Made by a program: the position numbers and the translations under genes
Assembly: GCF_014193255.1 (NCBI RefSeq)
Contig: NZ_JACHZB010000005.1
Coordinates: forward strand, 1-64,000
DNA length: 64,000 nt
Direction: 5' to 3'
DNA from: Rhizobium sp. BK196
Lineage (GTDB): Bacteria > Pseudomonadota > Alphaproteobacteria > Rhizobiales > Rhizobiaceae
Notes under the pieces: generated by a model
Databases searched by the model: none
What the model was told of the DNA's origin: nothing
Seen by the model: only the letters and a program-made list of their open reading frames with translations
Shown here: positions 35,665 through 44,303 of the stretch, one piece after another
Layout: each line of letters starts with the position of its first letter
How positions within the stretch are numbered: position 1 is the first letter of the stretch

Positions 35665-35994
35665 ATGATCGAAGCCGAAGCCATAACCGCTGTCATGCGT
35701 GCCCTTGCCGATCCCACCCGGCGGGCCGTGTTCGAGCGCATCGTCAATTCCAAGGAAATCACCGTGGTCGAGTTGACCCGCGGCAGCAATGTCACGCAGG
35801 GCGCCATCTCCCAGCATCTCAAGTCCCTGAAACAGGCCGGCCTCGTCAGCGAGCGCCCGGAGGGGCGCAATGTCTATTACCGCGCCGAGCCAAGCGGTCT
35901 GGAACCGCTGGCCGACTGGATGGGCCATTACGGCATCTTCTGGCGCGAACGCTTCACTGATCTCAGAAAGCTCTTGAAGGAAATCGACCCATGA
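35665..35994 (+). CDS. ArsR-family transcriptional regulator
   Basis: This 109-residue winged-helix protein has AVMRALADPTRRAVFERIV, TVVELTRGSNVTQGAISQHLKSLKQAGLVSERPEGRNVYYRAEP. There is no Cys pair for metal binding, so it belongs to the metal-independent ArsR branch that commonly precedes SRPBCC genes. No ribosome site is visible and the promoter ends 7 bases upstream. The ATGA overlap with the next gene shows translational coupling. It probably represses the ArsR-SRPBCC-GFA operon. Confidence 0.9.
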   Translation: MIEAEAITAVMRALADPTRRAVFERIVNSKEITVVELTRGSNVTQGAISQHLKSLKQAGLVSERPEGRNVYYRAEPSGLEPLADWMGHYGIFWRERFTDLRKLLKEIDP

Positions 35995-36488
35995 ACCAAG
36001 CCATGAATCCCGAAAGACACGCCTCCGACACGCAGGCTATCGTGGTCGATGAAGTCTTCCCGCATGCGCCTGACATCATCTGGAAGGCGCTGACCAGCGG
36101 CGAGCTGATCGGCCGCTGGTTGATGCCGCCTGATGGATTTGCGCCCGTGCCCGGTAAGTGTTTTACCTTTCAGACCAAACCGGCCGGCGAATGGGATGGT
36201 ACCATCCATTGCGAGGTGCTCGACGTCGTGCCGAATGAGCGCCTGTCCTATGCATGGAAGGGCGGCCATGAGAGCAATGCTGACGGCTACGGCTCCAAAC
36301 TGGAGACGGTTGTCACCTTCACCCTTGCCAGGACCGAGGAAGGGACGCGCCTGCGCCTCGTCCATTCCGGCTTCGTGCTTCCGAAGAACGATATAGCCTA
36401 TCGCAACATGGGCGAAGGCTGGAAGAAGGTTGTCGAGCGGCTCGACGCTGTCGTCGCCGAAGAGGCGTCCTCACAGACACGGCATTGA
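35991..36488 (+). CDS. SRPBCC (AHSA1-like) domain protein
   Basis: This 165-residue protein of the START/Bet v1-like superfamily has VDEVFPHAPDIIWKALTSGELIGRWLMPP and LSYAWKGG...GYGSKLETVVTFTLARTEEGTRLRLVHSGF followed by EGWKKVVERLDAVV, the AHSA1 pattern. It has a hydrophobic ligand cavity and no known catalytic residues. Its start overlaps the ArsR stop (ATGA). Such ArsR-SRPBCC pairs are widespread; the ligand is unknown. Confidence 0.87.
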   Translation: MNQAMNPERHASDTQAIVVDEVFPHAPDIIWKALTSGELIGRWLMPPDGFAPVPGKCFTFQTKPAGEWDGTIHCEVLDVVPNERLSYAWKGGHESNADGYGSKLETVVTFTLARTEEGTRLRLVHSGFVLPKNDIAYRNMGEGWKKVVERLDAVVAEEASSQTRH

Positions 36489-36505
36489 ACGAGGAGGAAA
36501 GTGAC

Positions 36506-36919
36506 ATGACCAAGTCCTATATCGGTGGCTGCGCCTGCGGCGCGATCCGTTACGAGATATCAGGCGAGCCGGCCGTCATGGTCGACTGTCAGTGCCGGCA
36601 GTGTCAGCGCTCCAGCGGCACCGGACATCAATCGCATCTGACTTTCGTGGCAGCGGAGGTGAAGGTCGAGGGAGAGGCATCCCTCTGGCAGACCGCCGGC
36701 GATGGTGGAACAGTCAAGCAGCGCGGCTTCTGCCCGACATGCGGTTCAGCCGTCTACATGACCTTTCCCGACATGCCCGAGGTCTTCATCGTTACGCCGG
36801 CAAGCCTCGACGATCCAAGCCGCTACCAGCCGCAACTGGTATCCTGGACTGCGGCCGGATATGGCTGGGACCACCTCGATCCGGCCGTGCCGAAATTCGA
36901 GAGGATGCCGCCGGCGTGA
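36506..36919 (+). CDS. GFA-family zinc protein, second copy
   Basis: This 137-residue protein has IGGCACGAIRYEISGEP, CQCRQCQRSSGTGHQS and FCPTCGSAVYMTFPDMPEVFIV, the Cys clusters of the GFA domain. It follows the SRPBCC gene by 17 bases with GAGGAGGAAA before its ATG, so it belongs to the ArsR operon. It shares only the family core with the GFA protein at 33506, so this is not a recent duplication. The substrate is unknown. Confidence 0.87.
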   Translation: MTKSYIGGCACGAIRYEISGEPAVMVDCQCRQCQRSSGTGHQSHLTFVAAEVKVEGEASLWQTAGDGGTVKQRGFCPTCGSAVYMTFPDMPEVFIVTPASLDDPSRYQPQLVSWTAAGYGWDHLDPAVPKFERMPPA

Positions 36920-37016
36920 AGCGGGCGTCCCGACTTTGCGTCAAGGATGCGCCGGAACAGGTATTGTTGCTCTCTCATTCGCCTGACATAGTACCGCAAA
37001 CACAGCAGGTGATGCC

Positions 37017-37553
37017 TTGCCGTTTGCCGTTCACATGGAGCTGGATCCGTATGCTGCAGCAGAGCTTCAGCCGATCATCGAGCATATGGAGCGTATTTCA
37101 CCCGACGTCGTCACTCCTCGTCGCTTGAAGGCTGAGCCGCACATATCGCTTGCCGTCTATGACGGGCTCGACCCCGAGCCTCTCACACACGTGCTCGACC
37201 GCTTCAGCGTTGACATGCGCGCTCCCAGCGTCAAACTTTCTGCCATCGGTCTTTTTCCCGGACCGGCATCAGTTCTGTTCGCAGCACCTGTCGTTTCCGA
37301 GGAGCTGCTCCTCCTCCATCGGAACTTCCATGCCGCGGCCGCCTCTGCGGGGGCGGCGTGCTGGCCGCATTACCTGCCGGATAACTGGGTGCCGCATGTC
37401 ACGCTCGGCGAGCAGTTGAACCCAGAGGAGGCTGGAGCGGCAATCAGCGGTGCGACGGGCCTCTGGCAACCGGTGGCCGCACGCCTGCACCGGATCTCGC
37501 TCGTGCGCTTCCATCCGGTCGAGCTGTTATGGCACCGGCAGTTGCCAGGCTGA
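37017..37553 (+). CDS. 2'-5' RNA ligase family (2H phosphoesterase) protein
   Basis: This 178-residue protein has the two HxT/S motifs of the 2H superfamily, PHISLAVYDG near residue 41 and PHVTLGEQL near 126, spaced as in LigT-like enzymes. Such proteins cleave or form 2'-5' or cyclic phosphodiester bonds in RNA or nucleotides. The start is probably the TTG at 37017, preceded by AGCAGGTGA. The first in-frame ATG (37035) has no ribosome site. The substrate is unknown. Confidence 0.75.
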   Translation: MPFAVHMELDPYAAAELQPIIEHMERISPDVVTPRRLKAEPHISLAVYDGLDPEPLTHVLDRFSVDMRAPSVKLSAIGLFPGPASVLFAAPVVSEELLLLHRNFHAAAASAGAACWPHYLPDNWVPHVTLGEQLNPEEAGAAISGATGLWQPVAARLHRISLVRFHPVELLWHRQLPG

Positions 37554-37566
37554 ACCTATCAACGGC

Positions 37567-37728
37567 TTATGCGCGCCAGAAGGGCCGGTGGCTCTGCTCG
37601 TAGGCGGATTCACGCGTCATGCCGAAATCCCGGAGCGTTTCGTCGGGCAGGGTACCCAGTTCGCGGGCGAAGATGCGTCGCTCGGTCCAGCGTTCGCGCC
37701 ACAGGCGGAGCGTATTTGTCATATGCAT
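37567..37728 (-). CDS. DUF1127 family small protein
   Basis: This 53-residue basic protein has the DUF1127 pattern LRLWRERWTERRIFARELGTLPDETLRDFGMTRES. Small DUF1127 proteins in rhizobia and Agrobacterium influence growth and phosphate or RNA metabolism. AAGGAAA precedes the ATG at 37728. It is divergent from the LysR gene at 37898 with a 169-base AT-rich gap. Confidence 0.83.
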   Translation of the reverse strand: MHMTNTLRLWRERWTERRIFARELGTLPDETLRDFGMTRESAYEQSHRPFWRA

Positions 37729-37897
37729 GATGAAATTTCCTTTCTCTGTTGGCAAAACTCACCTATTATTAACGGATATCTATGCGAGGGTCTTTGCTCT
37801 GTTCGCTAGGATATCATGTTTTTATGGCAGTATCTGAATTTCCAAAAGCGCGTTATCCTCACTTCATCCGTTAGAAAAACTCACACATGAGAAAACC

Positions 37898-38788
37898 ATG
37901 GCCCGCCATCTGCCGCCTCTCTCCTATCTCCGGGCCTTCGAGGCCACTGCACGTCTCGGCTCGGTGACACGCGCGGCCGACGAGCTGGGGCGTACGCATG
38001 GGGCCGTTTCCAAGCAGTTGCAGCTTCTGCAGGAGCAGCTTGGGCTTCCCGTCTTCGAGAAATCGGGAACAGGACTTCGGCTGAATGAGGATGGAGCGGC
38101 CTTCTTCACCACGGTCTCGCGGGCCTTCGATCTTCTGGAGGAGCGCTATCAGGAGCTGAAGTCGAGCCGGAACGAAGCGAGCGTGCATCTTTCCTGCAGC
38201 GCCACCTTCGCCATGGTCTGGCTGGTGCCGCGTCTGGCGGAATTCTACAGCCTCTATCCAAATTGCCGCGTGCAGCTGACGATGTCGTCGAGCGCGCGCG
38301 ACGCCGGCCCGAGCCGGGCGAGAGACGGGGTTGATATCATGCTGAGCTGGGATCGCCTGTCGCGGCCGCAGTTCAGGCGCGAGCATATCCCGCTCGCCTC
38401 GGTCTCCTTTGGCCTGGTGTCTGCACCGGATTATCCGTTCAGTGCCACTGGCGATGAGTTCAGCTTCCCGACCCGCATTTCGCCCGACAGTTTGAGCGAA
38501 CAATGGACCAACTGGCAGGCGGCGACCGGATACAGGATCTCGGCGCAGTCGGAGCTCTATTTTCCGCATATGTATCTTTGCGTCAGCGCCGCCGTCAGCG
38601 GCCTTGGCGTGGCGCTTGTCGAGCGACGTTTTGCGCTGAACGAGCTGAAAAGCGGCAAGCTGGTGGAACGATCGGAATTCCTGACCTACCAGAACGGTTT
38701 CGTGGCCGTCATTCAGCCTGGCCGAGCGCTCTCGCCGGCAGCGGGTCATTTCCTCGACTGGCTGCGCAGCGCCTTCGTGCGGGAATAG
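37898..38788 (+). CDS. LysR-family regulator (GcvA type)
   Basis: This 296-residue LTTR starts PPLSYLRAFEATARLGSVTRAADELGRTHGAVSKQLQLLQEQLGLPVFEK, the GcvA/AmpR-like helix-turn-helix, and has the effector-domain end LALNELKSGKLVE. Here the Ser of GcvA-like proteins is in SAAVSGLGVALVERRFA. It reads away from the DUF1127 gene, which is its most likely nearby target. The effector is unknown. Confidence 0.88.
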   Translation: MARHLPPLSYLRAFEATARLGSVTRAADELGRTHGAVSKQLQLLQEQLGLPVFEKSGTGLRLNEDGAAFFTTVSRAFDLLEERYQELKSSRNEASVHLSCSATFAMVWLVPRLAEFYSLYPNCRVQLTMSSSARDAGPSRARDGVDIMLSWDRLSRPQFRREHIPLASVSFGLVSAPDYPFSATGDEFSFPTRISPDSLSEQWTNWQAATGYRISAQSELYFPHMYLCVSAAVSGLGVALVERRFALNELKSGKLVERSEFLTYQNGFVAVIQPGRALSPAAGHFLDWLRSAFVRE

Positions 38789-38996
38789 CTGGCGAAAACT
38801 CGCTTCAGCGACGAACAGGTCTCACGCAAGCCAGATGCAAAGGGAAGCTGCAAGCAACCGGATGATCGCGATCGTCACAAGGCCCGAACGGTTGACGGGG
38901 CGAGGCAGAGCCCAAATGTTTTCTATTTGTTCTCTTTCGCCCTTCGGGTACATTGCTCTCATGCGTGGCATTCATTTTCGCAAAAAGGGAGTTTGC

Positions 38997-39293
38997 ATGA
39001 AAGCAGTTTTGTTTGGGATTTTCTTGCTGGCCGCCGGGAACGCATCTGCTTCCTGCGATCTGGTCTCGGCTCCGTGTTCTACCGACAGTTCAGGCAATAC
39101 CTATATCAGAGAGCAGAATCTCGGCGGCGGCTACAACACTTATCGAAACGGAGATCTCTATTCGCAGACGCATCAGCAGCTCAATGGCACCTATCGAGAG
39201 ACGTATTCGAGCGGCGGCTATCGGACTTATTACAGCGACCCCAACCGCGGTGCTACTTATCAGGGTGACCCGAAAGGCATGGCGGGCCGCTGA
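38997..39293 (+). CDS. Small exported protein, function unknown
   Basis: This 98-residue protein has a clear signal peptide (MKAVLFGIFLLAAGNASAS) and a Tyr/Gly/Ser/Thr-rich mature part with repeated short motifs (GGGYNTYRNGD, SSGGYRTYYSDPNRG). It has two Cys after the signal (CDLVSAPC) that could form a disulfide. I do not recognise a characterised family. AAAAAGGGA precedes the ATG. A longer frame from 38835 has no ribosome site. Confidence 0.7.
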   Translation: MKAVLFGIFLLAAGNASASCDLVSAPCSTDSSGNTYIREQNLGGGYNTYRNGDLYSQTHQQLNGTYRETYSSGGYRTYYSDPNRGATYQGDPKGMAGR

Positions 39294-39377
39294 CGCGAAG
39301 CCGATCTGCTGAACATGTTGAGCAGTTGTCGCAACAACGGCGCTATTGCTGCCGCTACGCACGTTTGCTGAGTTGCT

Positions 39378-39527
39378 CTAGTGATGCTTGAAGTACTGCA
39401 CTTCGCGCTCGTGTTTCTCAGCCGCCTCCCGGGTCTTGAAAGTGCCCAGGTTCTTGCGTTTGTGCGTCTTCGCATCGGGTTTGCGGGAATAGAGACGATA
39501 TTCGCCAGACTTCAGTTTGCGGATCAT
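39378..39527 (-). CDS. Conserved small basic protein (49 residues)
   Basis: The frame begins MIRKLKSGEYRLYSRKPDAK and ends EREVQYFKHH; between them it holds KTHKRKNLGTF and KTREAAEKHE. GGAGGT lies 6 bases before the ATG, an excellent ribosome site. Lys/Arg-rich small proteins of this type are common in rhizobia and may bind nucleic acid, which is inference. Codon use fits a real gene, and no larger frame covers the stretch convincingly. Confidence 0.72.
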   Translation of the reverse strand: MIRKLKSGEYRLYSRKPDAKTHKRKNLGTFKTREAAEKHEREVQYFKHH

Positions 39528-39599
39528 CGGAACCTCCTATGCTGAGGGGTAAATCCCCTCAGCCTCACCCGGTTCCGGCTTGCGGGGTCTTTCCTAAAG

Positions 39600-40478
39600 T
39601 CACCGCACGGCGACAACAGGTCTGAGCGCGTCGATTAGTTCGGTGGAGCCTCGGCGGACATCGCGCGCATTCGGCTCGACATCGATGAGGCCGCCTCGGC
39701 TGTGAACCTCGTAAAGCTCGGTCAGGAGATCGGCAGCGCTGGCGCTCATCACCCGGCCCAGGCTTTCCCGCCATTGCGAGCGGGGCAGGGCTTGAGCCGT
39801 AATCGTGCGCCCCAGCAGTTGGCTCAGCGCTGCGGCCACGTCGCTTGCGCTATAGCGGCGCGGGCCTTCGGCGTGGACGATCTGCTCGCGCGTTTCGATG
39901 TCGGGCCGAAGCAGGAGATCGACGGCGATGCGGCCGACATCCTGTGCCGAGACGTTGGGGATCTGCTTTTCGACAGGGTCATGAAAGCTCGGCAGAATGC
40001 CGGTTGCGATCGCTATCGGCGCAACGCGGCCCCAGCCTTCCATATGCTCGGCCGAGCGCAGGAATATCCGGCGCATAACCAGCTGGCGAAGGCGCTGTTC
40101 AAACAGGTAGAACATGCTCGGCATGGCGAAGCCTTCGCCGAGATGGGCGCCGTAATCGGAAATCGCAAGCACGAGGGCAGGGCGCGCCTCCTCCAATGCC
40201 CCGGCAATGCTTTCGATCGAGCGGCGCATATCGGCTTTTATGTCTGCGGCCCGCGGGTCGGCCGGCAGAATGACCTGAACACTGTCGGCACCCGATATCG
40301 CTCCGGCAAGCGCCCTGGCGTCCTGCAGATCGGCAAATGCGACTTCGCAGCCGATGGCGCTCAGGCGGTCAGCCTTTGTCGGATCGCGCAGGATGGCGCG
40401 CACGGGCACCCCTGCCTCGCGCAGGGCCTTGGCGGTCGAATAACCGATCTTTCCGGCGGCTCCAAGGATTGCAATCAT
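39600..40478 (-). CDS. NmrA/SDR-family NAD(P)-binding protein
   Basis: This 292-residue atypical short-chain dehydrogenase-like protein has MIAILGAAGKIGYSTAKALREAG (GxxGxxG), LRDPTKADRL and the C-terminal NmrA-type helical part (VSAQDVGRIAVDLLL, AEGPRRYSASDVAAALSQLLGR). It lacks the YxxxK catalytic pair, so it may be an NADP-sensing or quinone-reductase-like protein. AAGGAG precedes the ATG at 40478. It is 62 bases downstream of the AraC gene on the same strand and is a likely operon partner. It is an intact relative of the pseudogene at 34557-35414. Confidence 0.85.
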   Translation of the reverse strand: MIAILGAAGKIGYSTAKALREAGVPVRAILRDPTKADRLSAIGCEVAFADLQDARALAGAISGADSVQVILPADPRAADIKADMRRSIESIAGALEEARPALVLAISDYGAHLGEGFAMPSMFYLFEQRLRQLVMRRIFLRSAEHMEGWGRVAPIAIATGILPSFHDPVEKQIPNVSAQDVGRIAVDLLLRPDIETREQIVHAEGPRRYSASDVAAALSQLLGRTITAQALPRSQWRESLGRVMSASAADLLTELYEVHSRGGLIDVEPNARDVRRGSTELIDALRPVVAVR

Positions 40479-40540
40479 GTCTTTCTCCTTGCTGGTGACG
40501 CGCAAGGACTAGGGGGCCGCACCGAAGGCGTCGCACAAAT

Positions 40541-41437
40541 TCAGGCTGGTCTTTGCAATTTCGGGCGGAATTCGCTCACTCCGCGCAAGATCTCTCCGGG
40601 TGTCTGGCCGATGAGCCGGCGCATGGTCGTTGCCATATGGCTCTGATGGGCAAAGCCTGCGGCAACGGCAATCTCGCTTGCGGCCATATCCGTCGTCGTC
40701 ATCAGGGCACGTGCATATTCGACGCGGCGGCGGATGACATATTGGTGCACGGAAAAGCCAGTGCTGTTGCGAAACAGGCTCTTCAGCCTTGTGACGCTGA
40801 CGCCGGCAACGACAGCCAGATCCGTCAGATGCAGCTTCCGGTCCAGATGGGTCTCGATGAATTCCGTCAGCATCCGCAATTGCCGGGCCGAGAGTTTTTG
40901 TTCACGACCGATCTCGGGCCGGGGAGCGCCATCGCTCGACGTCTCGATCAGCCGGATGGCGAGCGCGTTGGCGAGAAGATCGATATAGAGCGGGTCGGAC
41001 GGGATATCGGCCTCCAGATCCGCCTTGATCGCCCGGCAGATCGCCTCGATGCCGGTGTCACGCAGCTGGAATCTTGGCTGCAGCTCGATCTTGCCGGCAT
41101 CCCGCCCGAGATCTTCCGCGACCTGTTCAAGCCGCGAGGGATCGAGACTTACGCGCAGGATCCGGCAATCGGCATCATCCTCCCAGGAACCATCGAGGCC
41201 GGCCGGCATGACGTCGATATCGCCCGGCTTCTGGACGCGGCGCATGCGTCGGCCGCCACAGCGGCAATCGGCATTGACGGGCGGGCCGAAGTGAATGCCA
41301 AGACGATGCATGTCACCACCCGGAACGCGGGAGATGCCGCGCGGAATATGCAGGAATTCGGCCGCCAGCCCGCTCCACGCCCGTCCGGCGCTGGTCAGCA
41401 GGATCTGCGGTGGGGTCTGCAGGGATGAAGCTGTCAT
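40541..41437 (-). CDS. AraC-family transcriptional regulator
   Basis: This 298-residue protein has the C-terminal double helix-turn-helix: HLTDLAVVAGVSVTRLKSLFRNSTGFSVHQYVIRRRVEYARALM and SEIAVAAGFAHQSHMATTMRRLIGQTPGEI. It also has an N-terminal cupin-like sensor (residues 20-130). GAGGCGG precedes the ATG at 41437. Its upstream region is copy A of the 94-bp direct repeat, which begins 12 bases before the start codon, so its original promoter context may have been changed by the rearrangement described for 41449-46527. The probable target is the NmrA-family gene downstream. Confidence 0.88.
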   Translation of the reverse strand: MTASSLQTPPQILLTSAGRAWSGLAAEFLHIPRGISRVPGGDMHRLGIHFGPPVNADCRCGGRRMRRVQKPGDIDVMPAGLDGSWEDDADCRILRVSLDPSRLEQVAEDLGRDAGKIELQPRFQLRDTGIEAICRAIKADLEADIPSDPLYIDLLANALAIRLIETSSDGAPRPEIGREQKLSARQLRMLTEFIETHLDRKLHLTDLAVVAGVSVTRLKSLFRNSTGFSVHQYVIRRRVEYARALMTTTDMAASEIAVAAGFAHQSHMATTMRRLIGQTPGEILRGVSEFRPKLQRPA

Positions 41438-41448
41438 GATCCGCCTCG

Positions 41449-41542
41449 GCTTTCGGCTTGAGGCCGGAATGCTACGTCTCAAAGGCCGGCTTGCCAACCG
41501 ATTTGCCTGAAAGCTCAGATGATCGCTTCGATGAGAAACGGT
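41449..41542. repeat. 94-bp direct repeat, copy A
   Basis: Identical to 46434-46527 at 91 of 94 positions without gaps (differences at 41501, 41509 and 41539). On the minus strand it encodes the ending FLIEAII-stop of the TPP-enzyme gene at 46500-48053, in the same position relative to the repeat, but without the rest of that gene. So it is a detached 3' end of that gene. Confidence 0.9.
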
Positions 41543-41653
41543 TAACGACTGGAAAGCCGATCCCTGCCAGTGGCTGCGCAGAACGCCTGCGCTCTCCCTT
41601 TTCGGTAAAGGAAGAGCGCTTGGAACATATTTCTCTGTCGCTGCTAAAGATCG

Positions 41654-42427
41654 TCACGCGGGCCGTTCCGAAACGCCCGTTCGCCACTTAATGAGATGCT
41701 TCTCGGCGACGTCCAGGATGCTGTCGATAATCAAGACAAACACTGCCAGGATCAGGATGCCTGCGAAGACGCCGACTGCATCAAAATTGCCTTCCGCCTG
41801 AGCGATGAGGTAGCCGAGACCAGCTGAAGAGCCGAGGTATTCACCGATGATCGCTCCAACGACGGCAAAGCCGACCGATGTGCGTAAGGAGGAAAGGATC
41901 CAGCTCGCGGCTGCAGGGAAGTAGACGTGGCGGAGCAGGTCCGACCTCCTGGCCCCTAAAATACGGGCGTTCGATAGCACCACCGGGTTCACTTCCCTGA
42001 CACCCTGCATGGCGTTGAAGAAGGTGACGAAGAACACCAGCGTCACGGCAAGCGCCACCTTGGACCAGAGACCGAGGCCGAGCCAGAGTACGAAGATCGG
42101 CGCAAGCACGACTCGGGGGATCGCGTTCAAACCCTTGATGAAAGGGTCCAGAATGCGCGCGGTCGAACGGCTGAGACCGAGCCAGACGCCTGCCGCCACG
42201 CCAAATGCCGTTCCGACCAGATAGCCTAGCACGGTTTCCGTCAGGGTAATGGCGACATGGCTATAAAAGCTGACGTCCGCCACCCAGGATACCACCTGGT
42301 TGAAGATGTCGACCGGAGCCGGGAAAAAGAAGACATCGATGAAGCCGGCCGCGACACCGACCTGCCAGCCGCCGACAATTGCAACCAGCAGCGCGATCTG
42401 GATGAGGCGTTCAGTCATGGCGTTCAT
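41654..42427 (-). CDS. NitT/TauT-family ABC transporter permease
   Basis: This 257-residue permease has about six hydrophobic helices, the block GLNAIPRVVLAPIFVLWLGLGLWSK and the EAA loop NARILGARRSDLLRHVYFPAAASWILSSLR, typical of the SsuC/TauC/NrtB family. The ATG at 42427 has GTGGAG upstream and overlaps the ATPase stop by 17 bases, showing coupling. It is the last gene of the transporter set in the repeat-bounded module. Confidence 0.9.
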   Translation of the reverse strand: MNAMTERLIQIALLVAIVGGWQVGVAAGFIDVFFFPAPVDIFNQVVSWVADVSFYSHVAITLTETVLGYLVGTAFGVAAGVWLGLSRSTARILDPFIKGLNAIPRVVLAPIFVLWLGLGLWSKVALAVTLVFFVTFFNAMQGVREVNPVVLSNARILGARRSDLLRHVYFPAAASWILSSLRTSVGFAVVGAIIGEYLGSSAGLGYLIAQAEGNFDAVGVFAGILILAVFVLIIDSILDVAEKHLIKWRTGVSERPA

Positions 42428-43244
42428 AGCTTTTCTCCACTTCGCCGCGCAGCGATGACCAAATGTTGCGATAAAGATCCATGAAACGCGGATCGAGCTT
42501 GATTTCCGCAACATCGCGCGGGCGTTCGAGATCGACGGGGAAGCTGTCGATCACGCGCGAACGCGGTCCGGCGGCAAGCACCACGACCCGATCACCGAGA
42601 GCGATTGCCTCCTCGAGGTCGTGCGTGATCATGACCACTGCGCGCCTTTCCTCCTGCCAAAGCCGCAACAGTTCGTTCTGCATGAGGTGGCGGGTATGGA
42701 TATCGAGCGCGGAGAAGGGTTCATCCATCAGGATGACCTTGGGGCCGGTGATCAGCGCCTGGGCCATCTGCACGCGCTTGCGCTGCCCTCCTGAAAGCTG
42801 ATGCGGATAACGGTGCTCGAACCCTTTGAGCCCGACTTTCGCCAGCCATTTCATCGACTGCTCGCGACGTTCTGCAGCGCCGACGCCCTTGAACATGGGT
42901 CCGAGCTCCACGTTCTCGATCGCGGTCTTCCACGGAAGCAAGGCATCCTGCTGAAAGAGATAACCGATGTCGTTCTGGACGCCGCGTACCGGCTGACCGT
43001 CGATCGATACGGTGCCATCAGCAGGTTTCAGCAGGCCGGCGATTGCATTGAGTATTGTGCTCTTGCCGCAGCCGGTTGGACCAACGATGGCGAGGAACTC
43101 GCCATCGGAGACTTTCAGGTTCACACCCTGCACGGCCACATAGGCGCCGAAGGCCATGGTGACCGCGTCGATGGAAACCATCGGCTTTGCTTGATACGGA
43201 CTGTCCGTCGGGGATGCGGTTTTTTTCACTACGGTCAATGCCAT
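42411..43244 (-). CDS. NitT/TauT-family ABC transporter ATPase
   Basis: This 277-residue ATPase has Walker A GPTGCGKST, the Q-loop LFQQDALLPWKT, signature LSGGQRKRVQMAQAL, Walker B VILMDEPFSALD and ITHDLEEAIALGDR. It is related to the SsuB/TauB branch. It lies 12 bases after the binding-protein gene and overlaps the permease gene. It energises import of the module's unknown, probably aromatic-acid-type substrate. Confidence 0.92.
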   Translation of the reverse strand: MALTVVKKTASPTDSPYQAKPMVSIDAVTMAFGAYVAVQGVNLKVSDGEFLAIVGPTGCGKSTILNAIAGLLKPADGTVSIDGQPVRGVQNDIGYLFQQDALLPWKTAIENVELGPMFKGVGAAERREQSMKWLAKVGLKGFEHRYPHQLSGGQRKRVQMAQALITGPKVILMDEPFSALDIHTRHLMQNELLRLWQEERRAVVMITHDLEEAIALGDRVVVLAAGPRSRVIDSFPVDLERPRDVAEIKLDPRFMDLYRNIWSSLRGEVEKSYERHD

Positions 43245-43256
43245 GACCTCCTCCTG

Positions 43257-44258
43257 TCAGTTGGCTGCGACGTTCGGGACCTTGCCGACAAATTCGTTCG
43301 TGTAAGTTTTCGTCAGGTCGATCTCGGCCGCGGCGACTTTTTCGTTGAAGCTCTTCAGGACGGCGAGGGGAATCTTGATATCTTCCTCGTTGATGCGCCC
43401 GTCCTTCGAGAAGATCGCCTTCGCGTTCTCGACCGCCTTGACGTAGGTGTCACGATCGCCGGAAATGAACTCTTTCGGCAGCTTGTCGACGATCTCCTCC
43501 GCCGAGTGGCTATTCATCCACTCAAGCGCCTTGACGGTCGCATTCGTGACCTTCTGGATGGTCTCCGGATTTTCCTCGATATAGCTCTGCGTGGCATAGA
43601 GGACGGAGGTCGGGTAAATCCCGCCATAGATCGCCTTCGCACCCTCGTCGCTGCGCCCGTCGATCAGGATCTTGCCGACGCCCTTGGCCTCGATGAAGGT
43701 CGCTGCAGGATCGTAGTTGACGAGGAGGTCGACCTTGCCCTGCTCAAGGGCCGCGACGGCGGCAGATCCCGAGCCAACGCCGATCAGTGAGACGTCGGCG
43801 GCGGACAAGCCGTGGCGCTGCAGGTAATAGCGGACGAAGAAATCGGAAGACGAGCCCGGCGAGGTAATCCCGATCTTTGCGCCCTTGATCGTTTCCGGTT
43901 TAGCCGGGTCGAAAGTGCTGTTCTTGCCGCCGGCCAGCACGAGCCCTGAATTGCGGGCGAGCTGCACGAACGCCACGACAGCCTTCTTCTGCGACTGCAT
44001 CTGGATCGTATGGTCGTAGAAACCGACGGCGATATCCGTCGAACCGGCAACAAGCGCCTGAAGCGTCTTCGACCCGCCCGATGCGAAGTTTTCGACGGTC
44101 ACCTCCAGGCCTTCCTTTTCATAAAGGCCAAGCCCCTGGGCGACAGGAAAGGGGAGGTTGTTAAGGTTGTAAGAGCCAACGCTGATGCGTACCGGGTCCG
44201 CGAACGCAGAACCGGCAAACACGACGGTTGCCGCGAGGGCGAGCATGAGCTTGCGCAT
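43257..44258 (-). CDS. NMT1/TauA-like ABC transporter binding protein
   Basis: This 333-residue periplasmic protein has a Sec signal (MRKLMLALAATVVFAGSAFA, cleavage near 20), then GSYNLNNLPFPVAQGLGLYEKEGLEVTVENFASGGSKTLQALVAGSTDIAVGF and IGITSPGSSSDFFVRYYLQRHGL, the NMT1/TauA pattern. It is unrelated in detail to the SsuA pair at 3.8-6.0 kb. The preceding gene encodes a GalD-like isomerase, so the ligand may be an aromatic acid or a ring-cleavage precursor (inference). Confidence 0.88.
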   Translation of the reverse strand: MRKLMLALAATVVFAGSAFADPVRISVGSYNLNNLPFPVAQGLGLYEKEGLEVTVENFASGGSKTLQALVAGSTDIAVGFYDHTIQMQSQKKAVVAFVQLARNSGLVLAGGKNSTFDPAKPETIKGAKIGITSPGSSSDFFVRYYLQRHGLSAADVSLIGVGSGSAAVAALEQGKVDLLVNYDPAATFIEAKGVGKILIDGRSDEGAKAIYGGIYPTSVLYATQSYIEENPETIQKVTNATVKALEWMNSHSAEEIVDKLPKEFISGDRDTYVKAVENAKAIFSKDGRINEEDIKIPLAVLKSFNEKVAAAEIDLTKTYTNEFVGKVPNVAAN

Positions 44259-44303
44259 GATATTCTCCTCCTGTTGGTGGCGCCCTCCCGGCGGCCACGG
44301 TTA

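Noticed and set aside
42801..43790. Plus-strand open frame of 329 codons opposite the ATPase and binding-protein genes
   Set aside because: It crosses two well-supported genes and the gap between them, with no ribosome site or recognised motif.
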